Of a DNA stretch of 64,000 nt, positions 16,914 through 26,844 are shown piece by piece. A model generated the notes under the pieces. It was not told the DNA's origin. It saw only the letters and a program-made list of their open reading frames with translations, and did no database searches. Source of the DNA: Thermoflavifilum sp. Its GTDB lineage: Bacteria; Bacteroidota; Bacteroidia; Chitinophagales; Chitinophagaceae. The stretch is from contig JAIMAQ010000001.1 of assembly GCA_023511875.1 (NCBI GenBank), positions 372,001-436,000 on the forward strand. The letters are read 5' to 3'. The position numbers and the translations under genes are program-made. Every line of letters starts with the position of its first letter. Position 1 is the stretch's first letter.

Positions 16914-17833
16914 ATGCGCCATTGCATCACGAGCCGGTGATGTTGTCGGAAGCCATAGAGGGGCTGCATATTCAGCCCGATGGCATTTATGTAGATGCCA
17001 CTTATGGTGGGGGTGGTCATGCAAAGGCAATTTTAGCGCGTTTAAGCGAAAGGGGTAAGTTGTTGGCTTTTGATCAAGATGAGATGGTGCGCGTTCATGT
17101 GGTAGCAGATCCAAGGTTAACCTTTGTGCCTGAGAGTTTTGTTTATCTGAAGCGTTTTTTGCGGTATTACCAGGCCATTCCAGTCGATGGGATCCTGGCC
17201 GATTTAGGGGTTTCTTCGTTTCAGCTCGATAATCCCGAGCGGGGTTTTTCCTTGCGTTATGATGCTCCGCTAGACATGCGCATGGATCGGCGGCAAGAGC
17301 AAACAGCAGCCGATATCTTGCAAACCGCTTCTGTTGACGAGCTACATCGTTTGCTGGAAGCTTACGGGGAAGTACGCAATGCACGGACGGTGGCGCGCTT
17401 ACTGGTAGCAGAACGTGAACGACATCCTATACGGACGACTGGCGATCTGGTCAGAATACTCAATTCTGTGGTGCGTGGCAATCGTCATCAGTATTTGGCA
17501 CAGGTATTTCAAGCTTTGCGCATCGCGGTCAACGATGAGTTGCATGCGCTGGAAAGTTTTCTGAGTCAAGCTATTGAAGTACTTAAGCCTGGCGGTAGAT
17601 TGGTAGTGATTAGCTTTCATTCATTGGAAGACCGAATCGTTAAGCAGTACATGAAAGGCCAGTTTAGTACCACATTTGCCGAGCAGTTGTTAGGAGTAGA
17701 TCGCCCTTCGCCCCTGCGGATGCTCACAAAAAAACCTCTGCAGCCAAGTGCAGAAGAAGTAAAGCGCAATCCTAGGGCGTCAAGTGCACGACTCCGAATT
17801 GCAGAAAAATTACCCACCACAGCCATTTCATGA
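16910..17833 (+). CDS. rsmH: 16S rRNA (cytosine1402-N4)-methyltransferase RsmH (MraW)
   Basis: RsmH uses SAM to methylate N4 of C1402 in the 16S rRNA decoding centre. The protein is 307 aa and starts HHEPVMLSEAIEGL. The SAM-binding region is YVDATYGGGGHAKAIL (about residues 25-40), followed by the family motifs GILADLGVSSFQLD and RLVVISFHSLEDRIVK. It is translationally coupled to mraZ by an ATGA overlap and followed by ftsL. Confidence 0.95.
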   Translation: MNAPLHHEPVMLSEAIEGLHIQPDGIYVDATYGGGGHAKAILARLSERGKLLAFDQDEMVRVHVVADPRLTFVPESFVYLKRFLRYYQAIPVDGILADLGVSSFQLDNPERGFSLRYDAPLDMRMDRRQEQTAADILQTASVDELHRLLEAYGEVRNARTVARLLVAERERHPIRTTGDLVRILNSVVRGNRHQYLAQVFQALRIAVNDELHALESFLSQAIEVLKPGGRLVVISFHSLEDRIVKQYMKGQFSTTFAEQLLGVDRPSPLRMLTKKPLQPSAEEVKRNPRASSARLRIAEKLPTTAIS

Positions 17834-17858
17834 TCAACATAAACGCTAGAAATTATTG

Positions 17859-18233
17859 ATGCATATGCAAGCCAGGCAGCCGATATCAAGCATAGATGGC
17901 GCTGGAGCAGCGTCGACGAAAACATCAAAGAACAGGTCTATTCGTCGACTATTGTTTCGGCATGATTGGGTAGTACGGCATCTGCCGCTGGTATTGTATT
18001 TGTCGGTTCTCGCTTTAATCTACATTGCTAATGGGCATCGTGCTGAAAAAAAGATTCGCAAGTTGAATAAACTCGAGAAGGAAGTACAGGCTTTGCATTG
18101 GAAATATTTAGAAGCCAAGAGTGAAATGATGTTTCAAAGTAAATACAGTGAAGTGCAGCGGGCGGTAGCTCCCTGGGGTTGGCAGGCTTCGCAACATCCG
18201 CCATTTGTGCTGTTGGTGGATACAACACGTTGA
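17859..18233 (+). CDS. ftsL: FtsL-like cell division protein
   Basis: The protein is 124 aa with a basic cytoplasmic N-terminus, one membrane segment (LPLVLYLSVLALIYIA, about residues 45-60) and a short periplasmic coiled coil (KKIRKLNKLEKEVQALHWKY). This bitopic architecture and the position between rsmH and ftsI identify it as FtsL, a scaffold of the divisome. The track starts at TTG 17856; the adjacent ATG at 17859 is more likely. Sequence identity to other FtsL proteins is expected to be low, so the name rests on topology and context. Confidence 0.8.
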   Translation: MHMQARQPISSIDGAGAASTKTSKNRSIRRLLFRHDWVVRHLPLVLYLSVLALIYIANGHRAEKKIRKLNKLEKEVQALHWKYLEAKSEMMFQSKYSEVQRAVAPWGWQASQHPPFVLLVDTTR

Positions 18234-18236
18234 TCA

Positions 18237-20291
18237 ATGGAGGTGAAACAAGACATATTATGGCGTGTGTATCTCAGTTTTATAGGCATGGTGGTGATGG
18301 GTATCATCATCTTAGGGAAGATTTTTGTTATCCAACATATTCAAGGATCATATTGGAGAAGTATGGCCGATAGCTTACAAGAACGTTATGTGACCATGAA
18401 TGCTGAAAGAGGAACGATTTATTCCGATGACGGACAAATGTTGTCTACTTCAGTTCCTTTTTTTGACATTCATCTCGATATGATGGCCGATGGGCTCCGA
18501 GAAGATCAGGGCAAGCTGTTTCGCGATCATGTAGATTCATTGGCGATAGGCTTGTCGCAATTATTTCACGATCACCCTGCTTCGTGGTATCGCTCCTTTT
18601 TGTGGAAAGCCTATCGTAGCAGGGAACGATATATATTATTTAAAAAAAATCTGGATTTTCAAACCTATCAACGATTAAGCCAGTTGCCCTTATTCAGGCT
18701 GGGGCGCAATCGAAGCGGGATGATAGCCGAGATGCATGAACAACGAATCAATCCTTTCGGATTGTTGGCCAATCGCACCATTGGTCTTTGGCGCCCTCAT
18801 GCTCCTAATGTGGGTCTGGAAGCAACTTATGATAGTGTTTTACGGGGAAAAGATGGTCGCCAACTGATGCGTAAAGTAGCAGCCGCAACTTATGCTCCCG
18901 TGGAAGGGTATACCCTGGAACCTGAAAATGGGAAAGACATCCAGACCACTATTGATGTGTATATCCAGGATATTGCAGAACAAGCTTTGTATGATATGCT
19001 CGATTCTGTACAGGCCAGATATGGGACTTGCATCGTGATGGATGTGAAGACAGGGCAAATCAAGGCCATTGCCAATCTAGGCCGGCAACCAGATGGAAGC
19101 TATTGGGAAGATTACAACTATGCTTTGTTGAATACCGAGCCTGGATCTATCTTCAAGTTGGCCACCTCGATTGCAGTGTTAGAAGATCATTTGGTTAGTC
19201 CACAAACCCAAATTAACCTGTATCAAGGAGCGCTGAAATTAGGAAATCGTACCGTATATGATGCAGAGCATCATCAAGAAACCTGGGTGAGTGTAGAGAA
19301 AGCCTTTGAATTGAGCTCCAATGTGGGATTTGCGCAGCTGGCTTTGTTGTATAAAAATCATCCGATGCAATTTATTGCACATTTGCGCAAGCTTCGACTC
19401 GATCGCCCTACTGGCATTGATCTACTAGGTGAGCAAGCTCCTTTAATTAAAACTCCCCAATCGCGTACTTGGAGTGCTACTACCCTTCCATGGATGGGTT
19501 TTGGATATGAAGTATTGGTAAGCCCATTGCAGATGTTGACTCTGTATAATGCCGTAGCCAATCAGGGTTGGATGATGAAGCCTTATCTGGTGAAGCAAAT
19601 AGAGGATTTTGGGGAGCCTATAAAAACTTTTTCGCCAGTTCGGTTGGAAAAAATTTGTTCAGATACTGTTCTTCACCAGGTGCAAAACATGTTGCGGGCT
19701 GTAGTAACCGATGGTACGGCGAAAAAAGCTTTTCAAGGAGCGCCTTATGCGGTGGCGGGTAAAACAGGAACGGCATTAGTAGCCGATGGTAAAGCAGGTT
19801 ATAGCAATAAAGTCTATCAATCGAGTTTTGTAGGGTACTTTCCTGCGGATGATCCTCAATACTCTTGTATAGTAGTGGTTCGTAGTCAGCCGCATCCTCG
19901 GGTGTATTACGGTGCCGATGTGGCGGCTCCTGTGTTTAGAAAAATAGCCGATCAGTTGTATGCTTTGCAGCTGTCGCCGAGCAACAAGCCCAATTTGCCG
20001 CCAGCGCAGCCACGAGTAGATAGCATTAGGTGGAGTGCCCTGCCTGTGCGAGTGCAGCGGATGGGCTTGAAATGGGGAGGAGTTGCCAAACAATATGTTG
20101 AATTAAAAAACAATAGTTCTGGTCAAGTGATGCCAGATCTAACGGGATTAGGTCTTCGAGATGCATTGGTCATCTTGCAACAAAAAGGGTTGCAAGTAAA
20201 ATTCAGCGGAGTGGGAAAGGTGATCGCTCAGTCCTTACCTGCGGGTACATTTGTGCGTAAGGGACAACGTATTGAACTAACCTTAAATTGA
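18237..20291 (+). CDS. ftsI: Division-specific penicillin-binding protein FtsI (transpeptidase with PASTA domain)
   Basis: FtsI cross-links septal peptidoglycan. The protein is 684 aa with one N-terminal membrane anchor (MVVMGIIILGKIFVI) and a PBP dimerisation domain. The transpeptidase domain carries SIFK (about residue 304), SSN in FELSSNVGF and KTGT in VAGKTGTAL (about 508). A C-terminal PASTA domain starts at VMPDLTGLGLRDA (about 617). All three active-site motifs are intact. It begins 4 nt after ftsL and its stop lies just before the murE start. Confidence 0.95.
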   Translation: MEVKQDILWRVYLSFIGMVVMGIIILGKIFVIQHIQGSYWRSMADSLQERYVTMNAERGTIYSDDGQMLSTSVPFFDIHLDMMADGLREDQGKLFRDHVDSLAIGLSQLFHDHPASWYRSFLWKAYRSRERYILFKKNLDFQTYQRLSQLPLFRLGRNRSGMIAEMHEQRINPFGLLANRTIGLWRPHAPNVGLEATYDSVLRGKDGRQLMRKVAAATYAPVEGYTLEPENGKDIQTTIDVYIQDIAEQALYDMLDSVQARYGTCIVMDVKTGQIKAIANLGRQPDGSYWEDYNYALLNTEPGSIFKLATSIAVLEDHLVSPQTQINLYQGALKLGNRTVYDAEHHQETWVSVEKAFELSSNVGFAQLALLYKNHPMQFIAHLRKLRLDRPTGIDLLGEQAPLIKTPQSRTWSATTLPWMGFGYEVLVSPLQMLTLYNAVANQGWMMKPYLVKQIEDFGEPIKTFSPVRLEKICSDTVLHQVQNMLRAVVTDGTAKKAFQGAPYAVAGKTGTALVADGKAGYSNKVYQSSFVGYFPADDPQYSCIVVVRSQPHPRVYYGADVAAPVFRKIADQLYALQLSPSNKPNLPPAQPRVDSIRWSALPVRVQRMGLKWGGVAKQYVELKNNSSGQVMPDLTGLGLRDALVILQQKGLQVKFSGVGKVIAQSLPAGTFVRKGQRIELTLN

Positions 20292-20293
20292 GC

Positions 20294-21760
20294 ATGCCTG
20301 AATTGCGCGACATATTATATCAAGTGCCCATTGTTTCGGTGAGTGGCAACATGGCTTTACCGGTCACCCATATCACGGCCGATTCAAGAGAGGTGATACC
20401 CGGTAGTGTATTTGTTGCTATACATGGTGTGCATGTTGATGGGCATCAATTTATTCCCCAGGCTATTGAAAAGGGTGCTTCTGTAGTAGTTTGTGAAGAT
20501 TTACCCAAGCAAATTACTCCGCAGGTGAGCTACGTACAGGTAACCGACAGTGCGCTTGCTTGTGGCCTCATGGCTAGTCATTTTTTTGGTGATCCTTCTG
20601 AACACATGCAAGTAATCGGCGTCACCGGAACGAATGGGAAAACCACTGTAGTAACCTTGCTTTATCAACTATTTACGCGATTGGGATTCAAAACAGGTTT
20701 AATCTCCACCGTGCAAAATATCATTGTCGATACAGCTGAGCCAGCTACACATACGACTCCCGATGCTATCCAACTCCATCGATTGTTGGCGCGGATGTAT
20801 GAACAAGGGTGTAGGTATGTGTTTATGGAGGCCAGCTCGCACGCTATTCATCAGAAACGTATAGCAGGCGTACGTTATGCAGGGGGAGTTTTTACCAATA
20901 TCACCCATGATCATCTGGATTATCATCGAACATTTGAAAATTATTTGAAAGCCAAAAAAACTTTTTTTGATCAACTTCATTCAGATGCTTTTGCCTTAAC
21001 GAATATTGATGATCGAAATGGTATGGTTATGGTGCAAAATACATCAGCACAAATTGCTACATATGCGTTGCGTAAGCAAGCCGATTTCAAGGCAAGAGTG
21101 ATTGAAAATCATCTCACAGGTTTACAACTCGAAATAGATCATCAGTCAATTCATTGCAGACTCATTGGTAAGTTTAATGCTTATAACTTATTGGCTGCTT
21201 ATGGAGTTGCTTGCTTGCTTAAGCAGCCCAGAGATGAAGCATTGCGTATCTTGAGCGATGTAAATGGTCCTGAGGGGCGATTTGATTATTTCATTTCTCC
21301 GGTTCAACATATTATGGCAATCGTGGATTATGCTCATACTCCAGATGCTTTGAAAAATGTGTTGCAAACGATTTTAGACTTAAAGCAAAGCCATCAGCAG
21401 CTGATTACAGTAGTAGGATGTGGAGGTGACCGCGATCGGACGAAGCGTCCAGAAATGGCTTTAGTGGCTGCTCGTTTTAGTGATCAGGCCATTTTTACAT
21501 CAGATAATCCTAGGAGTGAAGATCCACAAGCCATCATTGATGAAATGAAAGCAGGGCTTACTGCGTCGATGTTGGCAAAGACTCTAACAATAGTAGATCG
21601 AAAAGAGGCTATACGCACAGCATGTACATTGGCCCGATCACACGACATTATCTTGATTGCTGGGAAAGGACATGAGAAATATCAAGAAATAAAAGGTGTA
21701 AAATATCCATTTGATGATAAACAAGTTGTTCGGGAAATATTGATTTCACTAGGTAAATAA
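20294..21760 (+). CDS. murE: UDP-MurNAc-tripeptide synthetase MurE (meso-DAP type)
   Basis: MurE adds the third amino acid to UDP-MurNAc-L-Ala-D-Glu. The protein is 488 aa with the Mur-ligase P-loop GVTGTNGKTT (about residues 111-120) and the C-terminal motif DNPRSEDP. DNPR is the diaminopimelate-selecting signature, so the stem peptide should contain meso-DAP. The track begins at TTG 20288; I choose ATG 20294, 2 nt after the ftsI stop. Confidence 0.95.
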   Translation: MPELRDILYQVPIVSVSGNMALPVTHITADSREVIPGSVFVAIHGVHVDGHQFIPQAIEKGASVVVCEDLPKQITPQVSYVQVTDSALACGLMASHFFGDPSEHMQVIGVTGTNGKTTVVTLLYQLFTRLGFKTGLISTVQNIIVDTAEPATHTTPDAIQLHRLLARMYEQGCRYVFMEASSHAIHQKRIAGVRYAGGVFTNITHDHLDYHRTFENYLKAKKTFFDQLHSDAFALTNIDDRNGMVMVQNTSAQIATYALRKQADFKARVIENHLTGLQLEIDHQSIHCRLIGKFNAYNLLAAYGVACLLKQPRDEALRILSDVNGPEGRFDYFISPVQHIMAIVDYAHTPDALKNVLQTILDLKQSHQQLITVVGCGGDRDRTKRPEMALVAARFSDQAIFTSDNPRSEDPQAIIDEMKAGLTASMLAKTLTIVDRKEAIRTACTLARSHDIILIAGKGHEKYQEIKGVKYPFDDKQVVREILISLGK

Positions 21761-21767
21761 CGAATAG

Positions 21768-23024
21768 ATGCTATATTATTTATTCACATATTTAAAAACG
21801 CATTTCGATTTTCCTGGAGCAGGTGTTTTTCAATACATCACGTTTAGAGCAACGATGGCTATTTTGTTGTCATTGATCATTTCATTGTTTGCTGGTAAGC
21901 GCATATTGTTGTATTTGCAACGAAAACAAATTGGTGAAACCGTTCGCCAATTGGGGCTTTCTGGGGAGAATCAAAAAGCTGGTACACCCACTATGGGTGG
22001 ATTAATTATCTTATCAGCTATTATTATTCCCACAATATTGTTTGCACGATTGGAAAATGTGTATATCATCTTAATGTTGATATGCACATTATGGTTGGGC
22101 ATTATAGGTTTTCTCGATGATTATATTAAGGTTTTCAAAAAAAATAAAGAAGGGCTTGCTGGAAAATTTAAGATTCTAGGTCAGATTGGTTTAGGATTGA
22201 TTGTTGGTTGTACTCTATATTTTAATGATCATGTGGTAATCATGCGTGAAATTATTGAGAAGCCTACAGTAGAAAAATATGAACGAATAGTTGCCGATAC
22301 GGTGGCCATGAAAGAAGGTAAGAGGCAGCGTTTTGTGGAGGTGAAAACACCCATTACAACTATACCATTTGTGAAGACGCACGAATTTAATTATGCACGC
22401 TTAATATCGTGGATAGGAAAAAATGCTGAAAAATACACGTATATCGTATACATTTTGATTGTGATATTTATCATTACTGCAGTGTCGAATGGTGCCAATA
22501 TCACGGATGGGCTCGATGGCCTGGCAACAGGTGTATCGGCTATTATTGGAGCATGTTTGGGAATATTTGCTTATGTATCGGGCAATATCAATTTTGCATC
22601 TTACCTCAACATCATGTATATCCCTAATTTGGGAGAATTATCCATTTTTATTGGCACATTTGTCGGTGCTTGCATTGGCTTTCTCTGGTACAACGCTTAT
22701 CCGGCACAAGTATTTATGGGTGATACAGGAAGTTTGGCATTAGGAGGCATCATTGCATCATTAGCTTTTATTGTGCGAAAAGAATTGTTGATTCCTATAT
22801 TCTGCGGAATCTTTCTCGTGGAAAATCTTTCGGTAATGATTCAAGTAATTTATTTCAAATATACCAAGAGAAAGTATGGCGAAGGGAGGAGGGTGTTTTT
22901 AATGGCACCTTTGCATCATCATTATCAAAAATTAGGATATCATGAAAGTAAGATTGTCGTGCGCTTTTGGATAGTAGCTATTTTTTGTGTTGTGTTTTCG
23001 ATTGCTACTTTAAAACTGAGATAA
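21768..23024 (+). CDS. mraY: Phospho-N-acetylmuramoyl-pentapeptide-transferase MraY
   Basis: MraY transfers phospho-MurNAc-pentapeptide to undecaprenyl phosphate, making lipid I at the inner membrane. The protein is 418 aa and multi-spanning, with the family motifs [47 protein letters not shown] and [12 protein letters not shown]. It is about 55 residues longer than E. coli MraY because of an insertion around residues 150-215 ([18 protein letters not shown] onward). The longer form is, from memory, usual in Bacteroidota. Confidence 0.95.
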   Translation: MLYYLFTYLKTHFDFPGAGVFQYITFRATMAILLSLIISLFAGKRILLYLQRKQIGETVRQLGLSGENQKAGTPTMGGLIILSAIIIPTILFARLENVYIILMLICTLWLGIIGFLDDYIKVFKKNKEGLAGKFKILGQIGLGLIVGCTLYFNDHVVIMREIIEKPTVEKYERIVADTVAMKEGKRQRFVEVKTPITTIPFVKTHEFNYARLISWIGKNAEKYTYIVYILIVIFIITAVSNGANITDGLDGLATGVSAIIGACLGIFAYVSGNINFASYLNIMYIPNLGELSIFIGTFVGACIGFLWYNAYPAQVFMGDTGSLALGGIIASLAFIVRKELLIPIFCGIFLVENLSVMIQVIYFKYTKRKYGEGRRVFLMAPLHHHYQKLGYHESKIVVRFWIVAIFCVVFSIATLKLR

Positions 23025-23031
23025 CCGTTGT

Positions 23032-24366
23032 ATGCAAGAAAAGGTAGTCATATTAGGTGCTGGTGAAAGTGGAGTGGGAGCGGCATTGCTCGCGTCTAAG
23101 CAAGGATTTGCAGTGTGGGTAACAGACGCGGGTAAGATTGCCGATGCATACAAACTGGAGTTGCAACAAGCAAACATCCCATTTGAAGAAGGCAAGCATA
23201 CGATAGAAAAAATCCTGGATGCAGATTGGGTTGTTAAAAGTCCAGGCATTCCAGAAAAGACTGAGGTGATGCAAGTGTTACGATCGAGATCTAAAAAAAT
23301 TATTAGTGAAATTGAGTGGGCTTACCGTTTCTGTGGAGATGCTACCATTATTGCGATAACAGGTACTAACGGTAAGACCACTACTACTGCATTGACCCAT
23401 TATCTTTTGAAAAACTCCGGCATACAGGCAGCCTGCGTTGGCAACATTGGTAATAGTTTTGCCAGGCAGGTTGCTACTTCACCGGAACCTTGTTATGTGG
23501 TAGAGGTGAGCAGTTTTCAGCTCGACGACATCGAAATTTTTCGGCCACACATAGCTATATTGCTCAATATTACTGAAGATCATCTCGATCGTTATGGTAC
23601 GATGGAAGCTTACGCAGCTTCTAAATTTCGCATTACCGAAAATCAAACACCAAGCGATTATTTCATTTATTGTTTAGATGATCCATATACCCAGAAATAT
23701 TTTAAACCCAATATTCGTTCACAACTTTTACCTTTTAGCATTATGGAACAGATTAAACAAGGAGCTTATTTACACGACCACCAGATTCACATCCAAGTAA
23801 ACGACGATGCATGCATTTTATCGGTCGATCAATTGTCTTTAAAAGGGAAGCACAACATTTACAACTCTATGGCAGCAGGTATCGTAGGTAAAACCATGAA
23901 TATTCGCAACGAGAAAATCAGAGAAAGCCTTGCCACATTTAAAGGTATTGAACATCGGCTAGAATATGTAGGCACCGTAAGAGGCGTTGATTTCATTAAC
24001 GATAGTAAGGCTACTAACCTTAATTCGGTATGGTATGCACTTGAGTGCATGGAAAAGCCTGTGATATTGATTATGGGAGGAATTGATAAAGGAAATGATT
24101 ATAACATTATTCGTGATTTGGTAAAAGAAAAGGTGAAGGCTATTGTGTGTTTAGGAAAAGATAATCGGAAGATTCATGATGCCTTTCAAGACGATGTGCA
24201 ACACATGGTTGATACAACATCGATGAAAGAAGCAGTAGATACAGCTTTTCATTTGGCACGTCCTGGAGATGTAGTATTGCTTTCTCCAGGTTGTGCCAGT
24301 TTTGATTTATTTAAAAATTATGAAGATCGTGGTCAACAATTTAAACAAGTAGTAAAATCATTGTAA
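23032..24366 (+). CDS. murD: UDP-MurNAc-L-alanine:D-glutamate ligase MurD
   Basis: MurD adds D-Glu to UDP-MurNAc-L-Ala. The protein is 444 aa with an N-terminal UDP-binding Rossmann motif (ILGAGESGVGAALLA), the P-loop AITGTNGKTTTTAL (about residues 112-125), and the ligase landmarks NITEDHLDRY and FINDSKATNLNSVW. The C-terminal SPGCASFDLFKNYEDRG is diagnostic of MurD. It starts 7 nt after mraY. Confidence 0.95.
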   Translation: MQEKVVILGAGESGVGAALLASKQGFAVWVTDAGKIADAYKLELQQANIPFEEGKHTIEKILDADWVVKSPGIPEKTEVMQVLRSRSKKIISEIEWAYRFCGDATIIAITGTNGKTTTTALTHYLLKNSGIQAACVGNIGNSFARQVATSPEPCYVVEVSSFQLDDIEIFRPHIAILLNITEDHLDRYGTMEAYAASKFRITENQTPSDYFIYCLDDPYTQKYFKPNIRSQLLPFSIMEQIKQGAYLHDHQIHIQVNDDACILSVDQLSLKGKHNIYNSMAAGIVGKTMNIRNEKIRESLATFKGIEHRLEYVGTVRGVDFINDSKATNLNSVWYALECMEKPVILIMGGIDKGNDYNIIRDLVKEKVKAIVCLGKDNRKIHDAFQDDVQHMVDTTSMKEAVDTAFHLARPGDVVLLSPGCASFDLFKNYEDRGQQFKQVVKSL

Positions 24367-24380
24367 ATCATTTGCACCAT

Positions 24381-25685
24381 ATGCAGCAATTGATGCAACA
24401 AATAAAAGGCGATAAGGTTATCTGGGGTGTTGTGGTCATACTCTCTCTGGTGAGTATGTTGGCTGTATATAGTTCCACTGGCATGCTTGCTTATCGAATG
24501 CAACATGGGCACAATGAATATTATCTATTCAAACAGGTGTCGGTATTATTTTTAGGATTATTCATCATTTATGTATCGCATAGGCTGCATTATATGGTAT
24601 ACGCACGAGTAGCTAAGATTAGCCTTGTTTTAGCTGTTCCACTGCTTATTTATACGCTGTTTTTTGGTTCACATGTCAACGATGCCAGTAGGTGGATTCG
24701 ATTACCGGTGATTAACCTTACTTTCCAAACATCCGATTTTGCTCGATTAGCTTTATTCATGTATATCTCCTTGCAACTTGCTCGGCATCAGGATGTGATT
24801 AAAGATTTTCATAAGGGCTTTAAGCCAGTTTTAATTCCTATGCTGGTGATTTGCATGCTGATCGCTCCAGCTAATCTTTCTACAGCTTTATTACTCGGTG
24901 CAAGTAGTTTCTTATTATGTTTTATTGGTCGTGTAGCTGTAAAGCATCTATTATTTACCTTCCTCATACTGTGCATACCCGTGTTGATATTAATGGGTAT
25001 GGCAGCATTAACTTATCAGTCCAATGATGATGCGCAAGTAGCTCATGTACATCACCAAAAATGGTATACGCATGTCATCGAGCACATTGAAGGAAAAGGT
25101 CGTGTGTCTACTTGGGTGCATCGAATGCAAGATTTCATGTTTGCTTCACACGACGAATTGCCTTATCAAGTAGAGCAAGCTAAAATAGCCATTGCTCGTG
25201 GAGGATTATTCGGTAAGGGTCCAGGCAATAGCATACAACGTAATTTTTTGCCTTACCCATATTCAGATTTTATTTTTGCTATTATCGTAGAAGAATACGG
25301 GCTTGTAGGAGCAGCACTTTTAGTGGTATTGTATCTCATCTTACTATTTCGGTGTATTCGATTGTTCAGGCGATGCCCATATGCTTTTGGATCTTTCTTA
25401 TGCATAGGATTGAGTTTTACCCTGGTGATTCAAGCATTTGTCAATATGGGTGTAGCGGTTAATATCTTACCCGTAACTGGCGTAACCCTACCGCTGGTAA
25501 GTATGGGTGGATCATCTATTTGGTTTACGAGCTTATCTATTGGAATCATTCTCAGTGTAGCTCGCTACATGCAGGAGCAGGAAGAATGGGAAAAGATGAA
25601 TGCATTGGAAGTGTGGGCAGAAGAAAATAAATCGGTGGATGCTTTCATAGACAAACTTTCAATGGCTACAGATGAAGCAAAATAA
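24381..25685 (+). CDS. ftsW: Peptidoglycan glycosyltransferase FtsW (SEDS family)
   Basis: FtsW polymerises lipid II at the septum together with FtsI. The protein is about 434 aa with some ten membrane segments. Family motifs include KGPGNSIQRNFLPYPYSDFIFAII (quoted in part: SDFIFAIIVEEYG) and LPVTGVTLPLVSMGGSS near the C-terminus. The large loop between the middle helices (about residues 215-290) is the expected extracytoplasmic loop. The track uses TTG 24372; ATG 24381 is more likely. It overlaps the possible upstream murG start. Confidence 0.93.
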   Translation: MQQLMQQIKGDKVIWGVVVILSLVSMLAVYSSTGMLAYRMQHGHNEYYLFKQVSVLFLGLFIIYVSHRLHYMVYARVAKISLVLAVPLLIYTLFFGSHVNDASRWIRLPVINLTFQTSDFARLALFMYISLQLARHQDVIKDFHKGFKPVLIPMLVICMLIAPANLSTALLLGASSFLLCFIGRVAVKHLLFTFLILCIPVLILMGMAALTYQSNDDAQVAHVHHQKWYTHVIEHIEGKGRVSTWVHRMQDFMFASHDELPYQVEQAKIAIARGGLFGKGPGNSIQRNFLPYPYSDFIFAIIVEEYGLVGAALLVVLYLILLFRCIRLFRRCPYAFGSFLCIGLSFTLVIQAFVNMGVAVNILPVTGVTLPLVSMGGSSIWFTSLSIGIILSVARYMQEQEEWEKMNALEVWAEENKSVDAFIDKLSMATDEAK

Positions 25686-25707
25686 ACTCATAAGGAACAT
25701 TGGCAAT

Positions 25708-26844
25708 ATGGTTCATAAACATACATATCGCATCATCATAGCTGGTGGAGGCACTGGAGGGCATGTCTTTCCTGCAATTGCTATCGCTCGAGCTTTGCAA
25801 ACGAAGCAACCAAAAGTAGATTTATTGTTTGTTGGGGCAAAAGGGAAATTGGAGGCGGAAAAAATCCCTCAAGCAGGCTATCGGATTGAGTTGCTCGACA
25901 TGAGAGGTGTAGATCGCGGCCATTGGTGGAAGAATTGGTCGTTGCCCTATTTTATGCTAAAGAGCTTTATACAAGCCAGAACGATTTTACGTGCTTTTCG
26001 GCCACATGCTGCAATAGGTGTGGGAGGGTATGCCAGCTTCCCTATCTTGTTTATGGCGCAACGAATGGGTATGGATACGTTTATTCAAGAACAAAATTCA
26101 TTTGCCGGGAAGGCTAATCAATGGCTTGGAAAGAGGGCCGTAAAAGTTTTTGTGGCTTATGAAGGCATGGATCGATTTTTCCCTACAGAAAAAATCATAT
26201 TTACAGGAAATCCTGTCAGGCAAGAACTATTGCAACGACAGTTGAGCAAATCCGATGCATGCGCCAGTTTTGGATTAGACCCTCAAAAACCTGTTGTTTT
26301 AGTTGTAGGTGGTAGCCAGGGCGCTCGTACGATCAATCAGGCAATCTTAGAACAAGCTCATCAACTCGTTGATCGCGATATACAGCTGTTGTGGCAAACG
26401 GGGAGATGGGATGCATCTACGATTGAACAACGTATGCGGAGTTATCCACAAATAAAAGTATTGCCCTTTATTGAAGATATGGCAAAGGCTTATGCAGCTG
26501 CCGATATCGTTGTATCTCGTGCTGGAGCTATGGCGATTGCAGAATTGTGTGTGATGAAAAAACCAGCCATACTCGTGCCATATCCTTTTGCAGCCGAAGA
26601 TCATCAAACGCATAATGCGCAAAAATTGGTCGACAAACAAGCAGCCTGGATGATTGCCGATGCGCGAGTCAAAGAAGAGTTGGTGCTCCGTATCATTGAG
26701 TTAAGTATGCATCCAGAATGGCAACGAGAAATGAGCAATCATATCGCCGCTCTGGCTATTCCAGATGCCGATCAACGCATAGCGCAACATGTGTGGGAAT
26801 ATGTTGAACAAAAATGGAAATTACCTCAACCCGAATCGGTATGA
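25708..26844 (+). CDS. murG: UDP-GlcNAc:lipid I N-acetylglucosaminyltransferase MurG
   Basis: MurG adds GlcNAc to lipid I, giving lipid II, on the cytoplasmic face of the membrane. It is a GT28 enzyme with IIIAGGGTGGHVFPAIAIA at the N-terminus and VVGGSQGARTINQA and VSRAGAMAIAELC in the C-terminal UDP-GlcNAc-binding domain. The track starts at 25672, inside ftsW. I prefer ATG 25708 because family members begin only a few residues before GGGTGGH, but 25672 cannot be excluded. The stop overlaps the murC start as ATGA. Confidence 0.94.
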   Translation: MVHKHTYRIIIAGGGTGGHVFPAIAIARALQTKQPKVDLLFVGAKGKLEAEKIPQAGYRIELLDMRGVDRGHWWKNWSLPYFMLKSFIQARTILRAFRPHAAIGVGGYASFPILFMAQRMGMDTFIQEQNSFAGKANQWLGKRAVKVFVAYEGMDRFFPTEKIIFTGNPVRQELLQRQLSKSDACASFGLDPQKPVVLVVGGSQGARTINQAILEQAHQLVDRDIQLLWQTGRWDASTIEQRMRSYPQIKVLPFIEDMAKAYAAADIVVSRAGAMAIAELCVMKKPAILVPYPFAAEDHQTHNAQKLVDKQAAWMIADARVKEELVLRIIELSMHPEWQREMSNHIAALAIPDADQRIAQHVWEYVEQKWKLPQPESV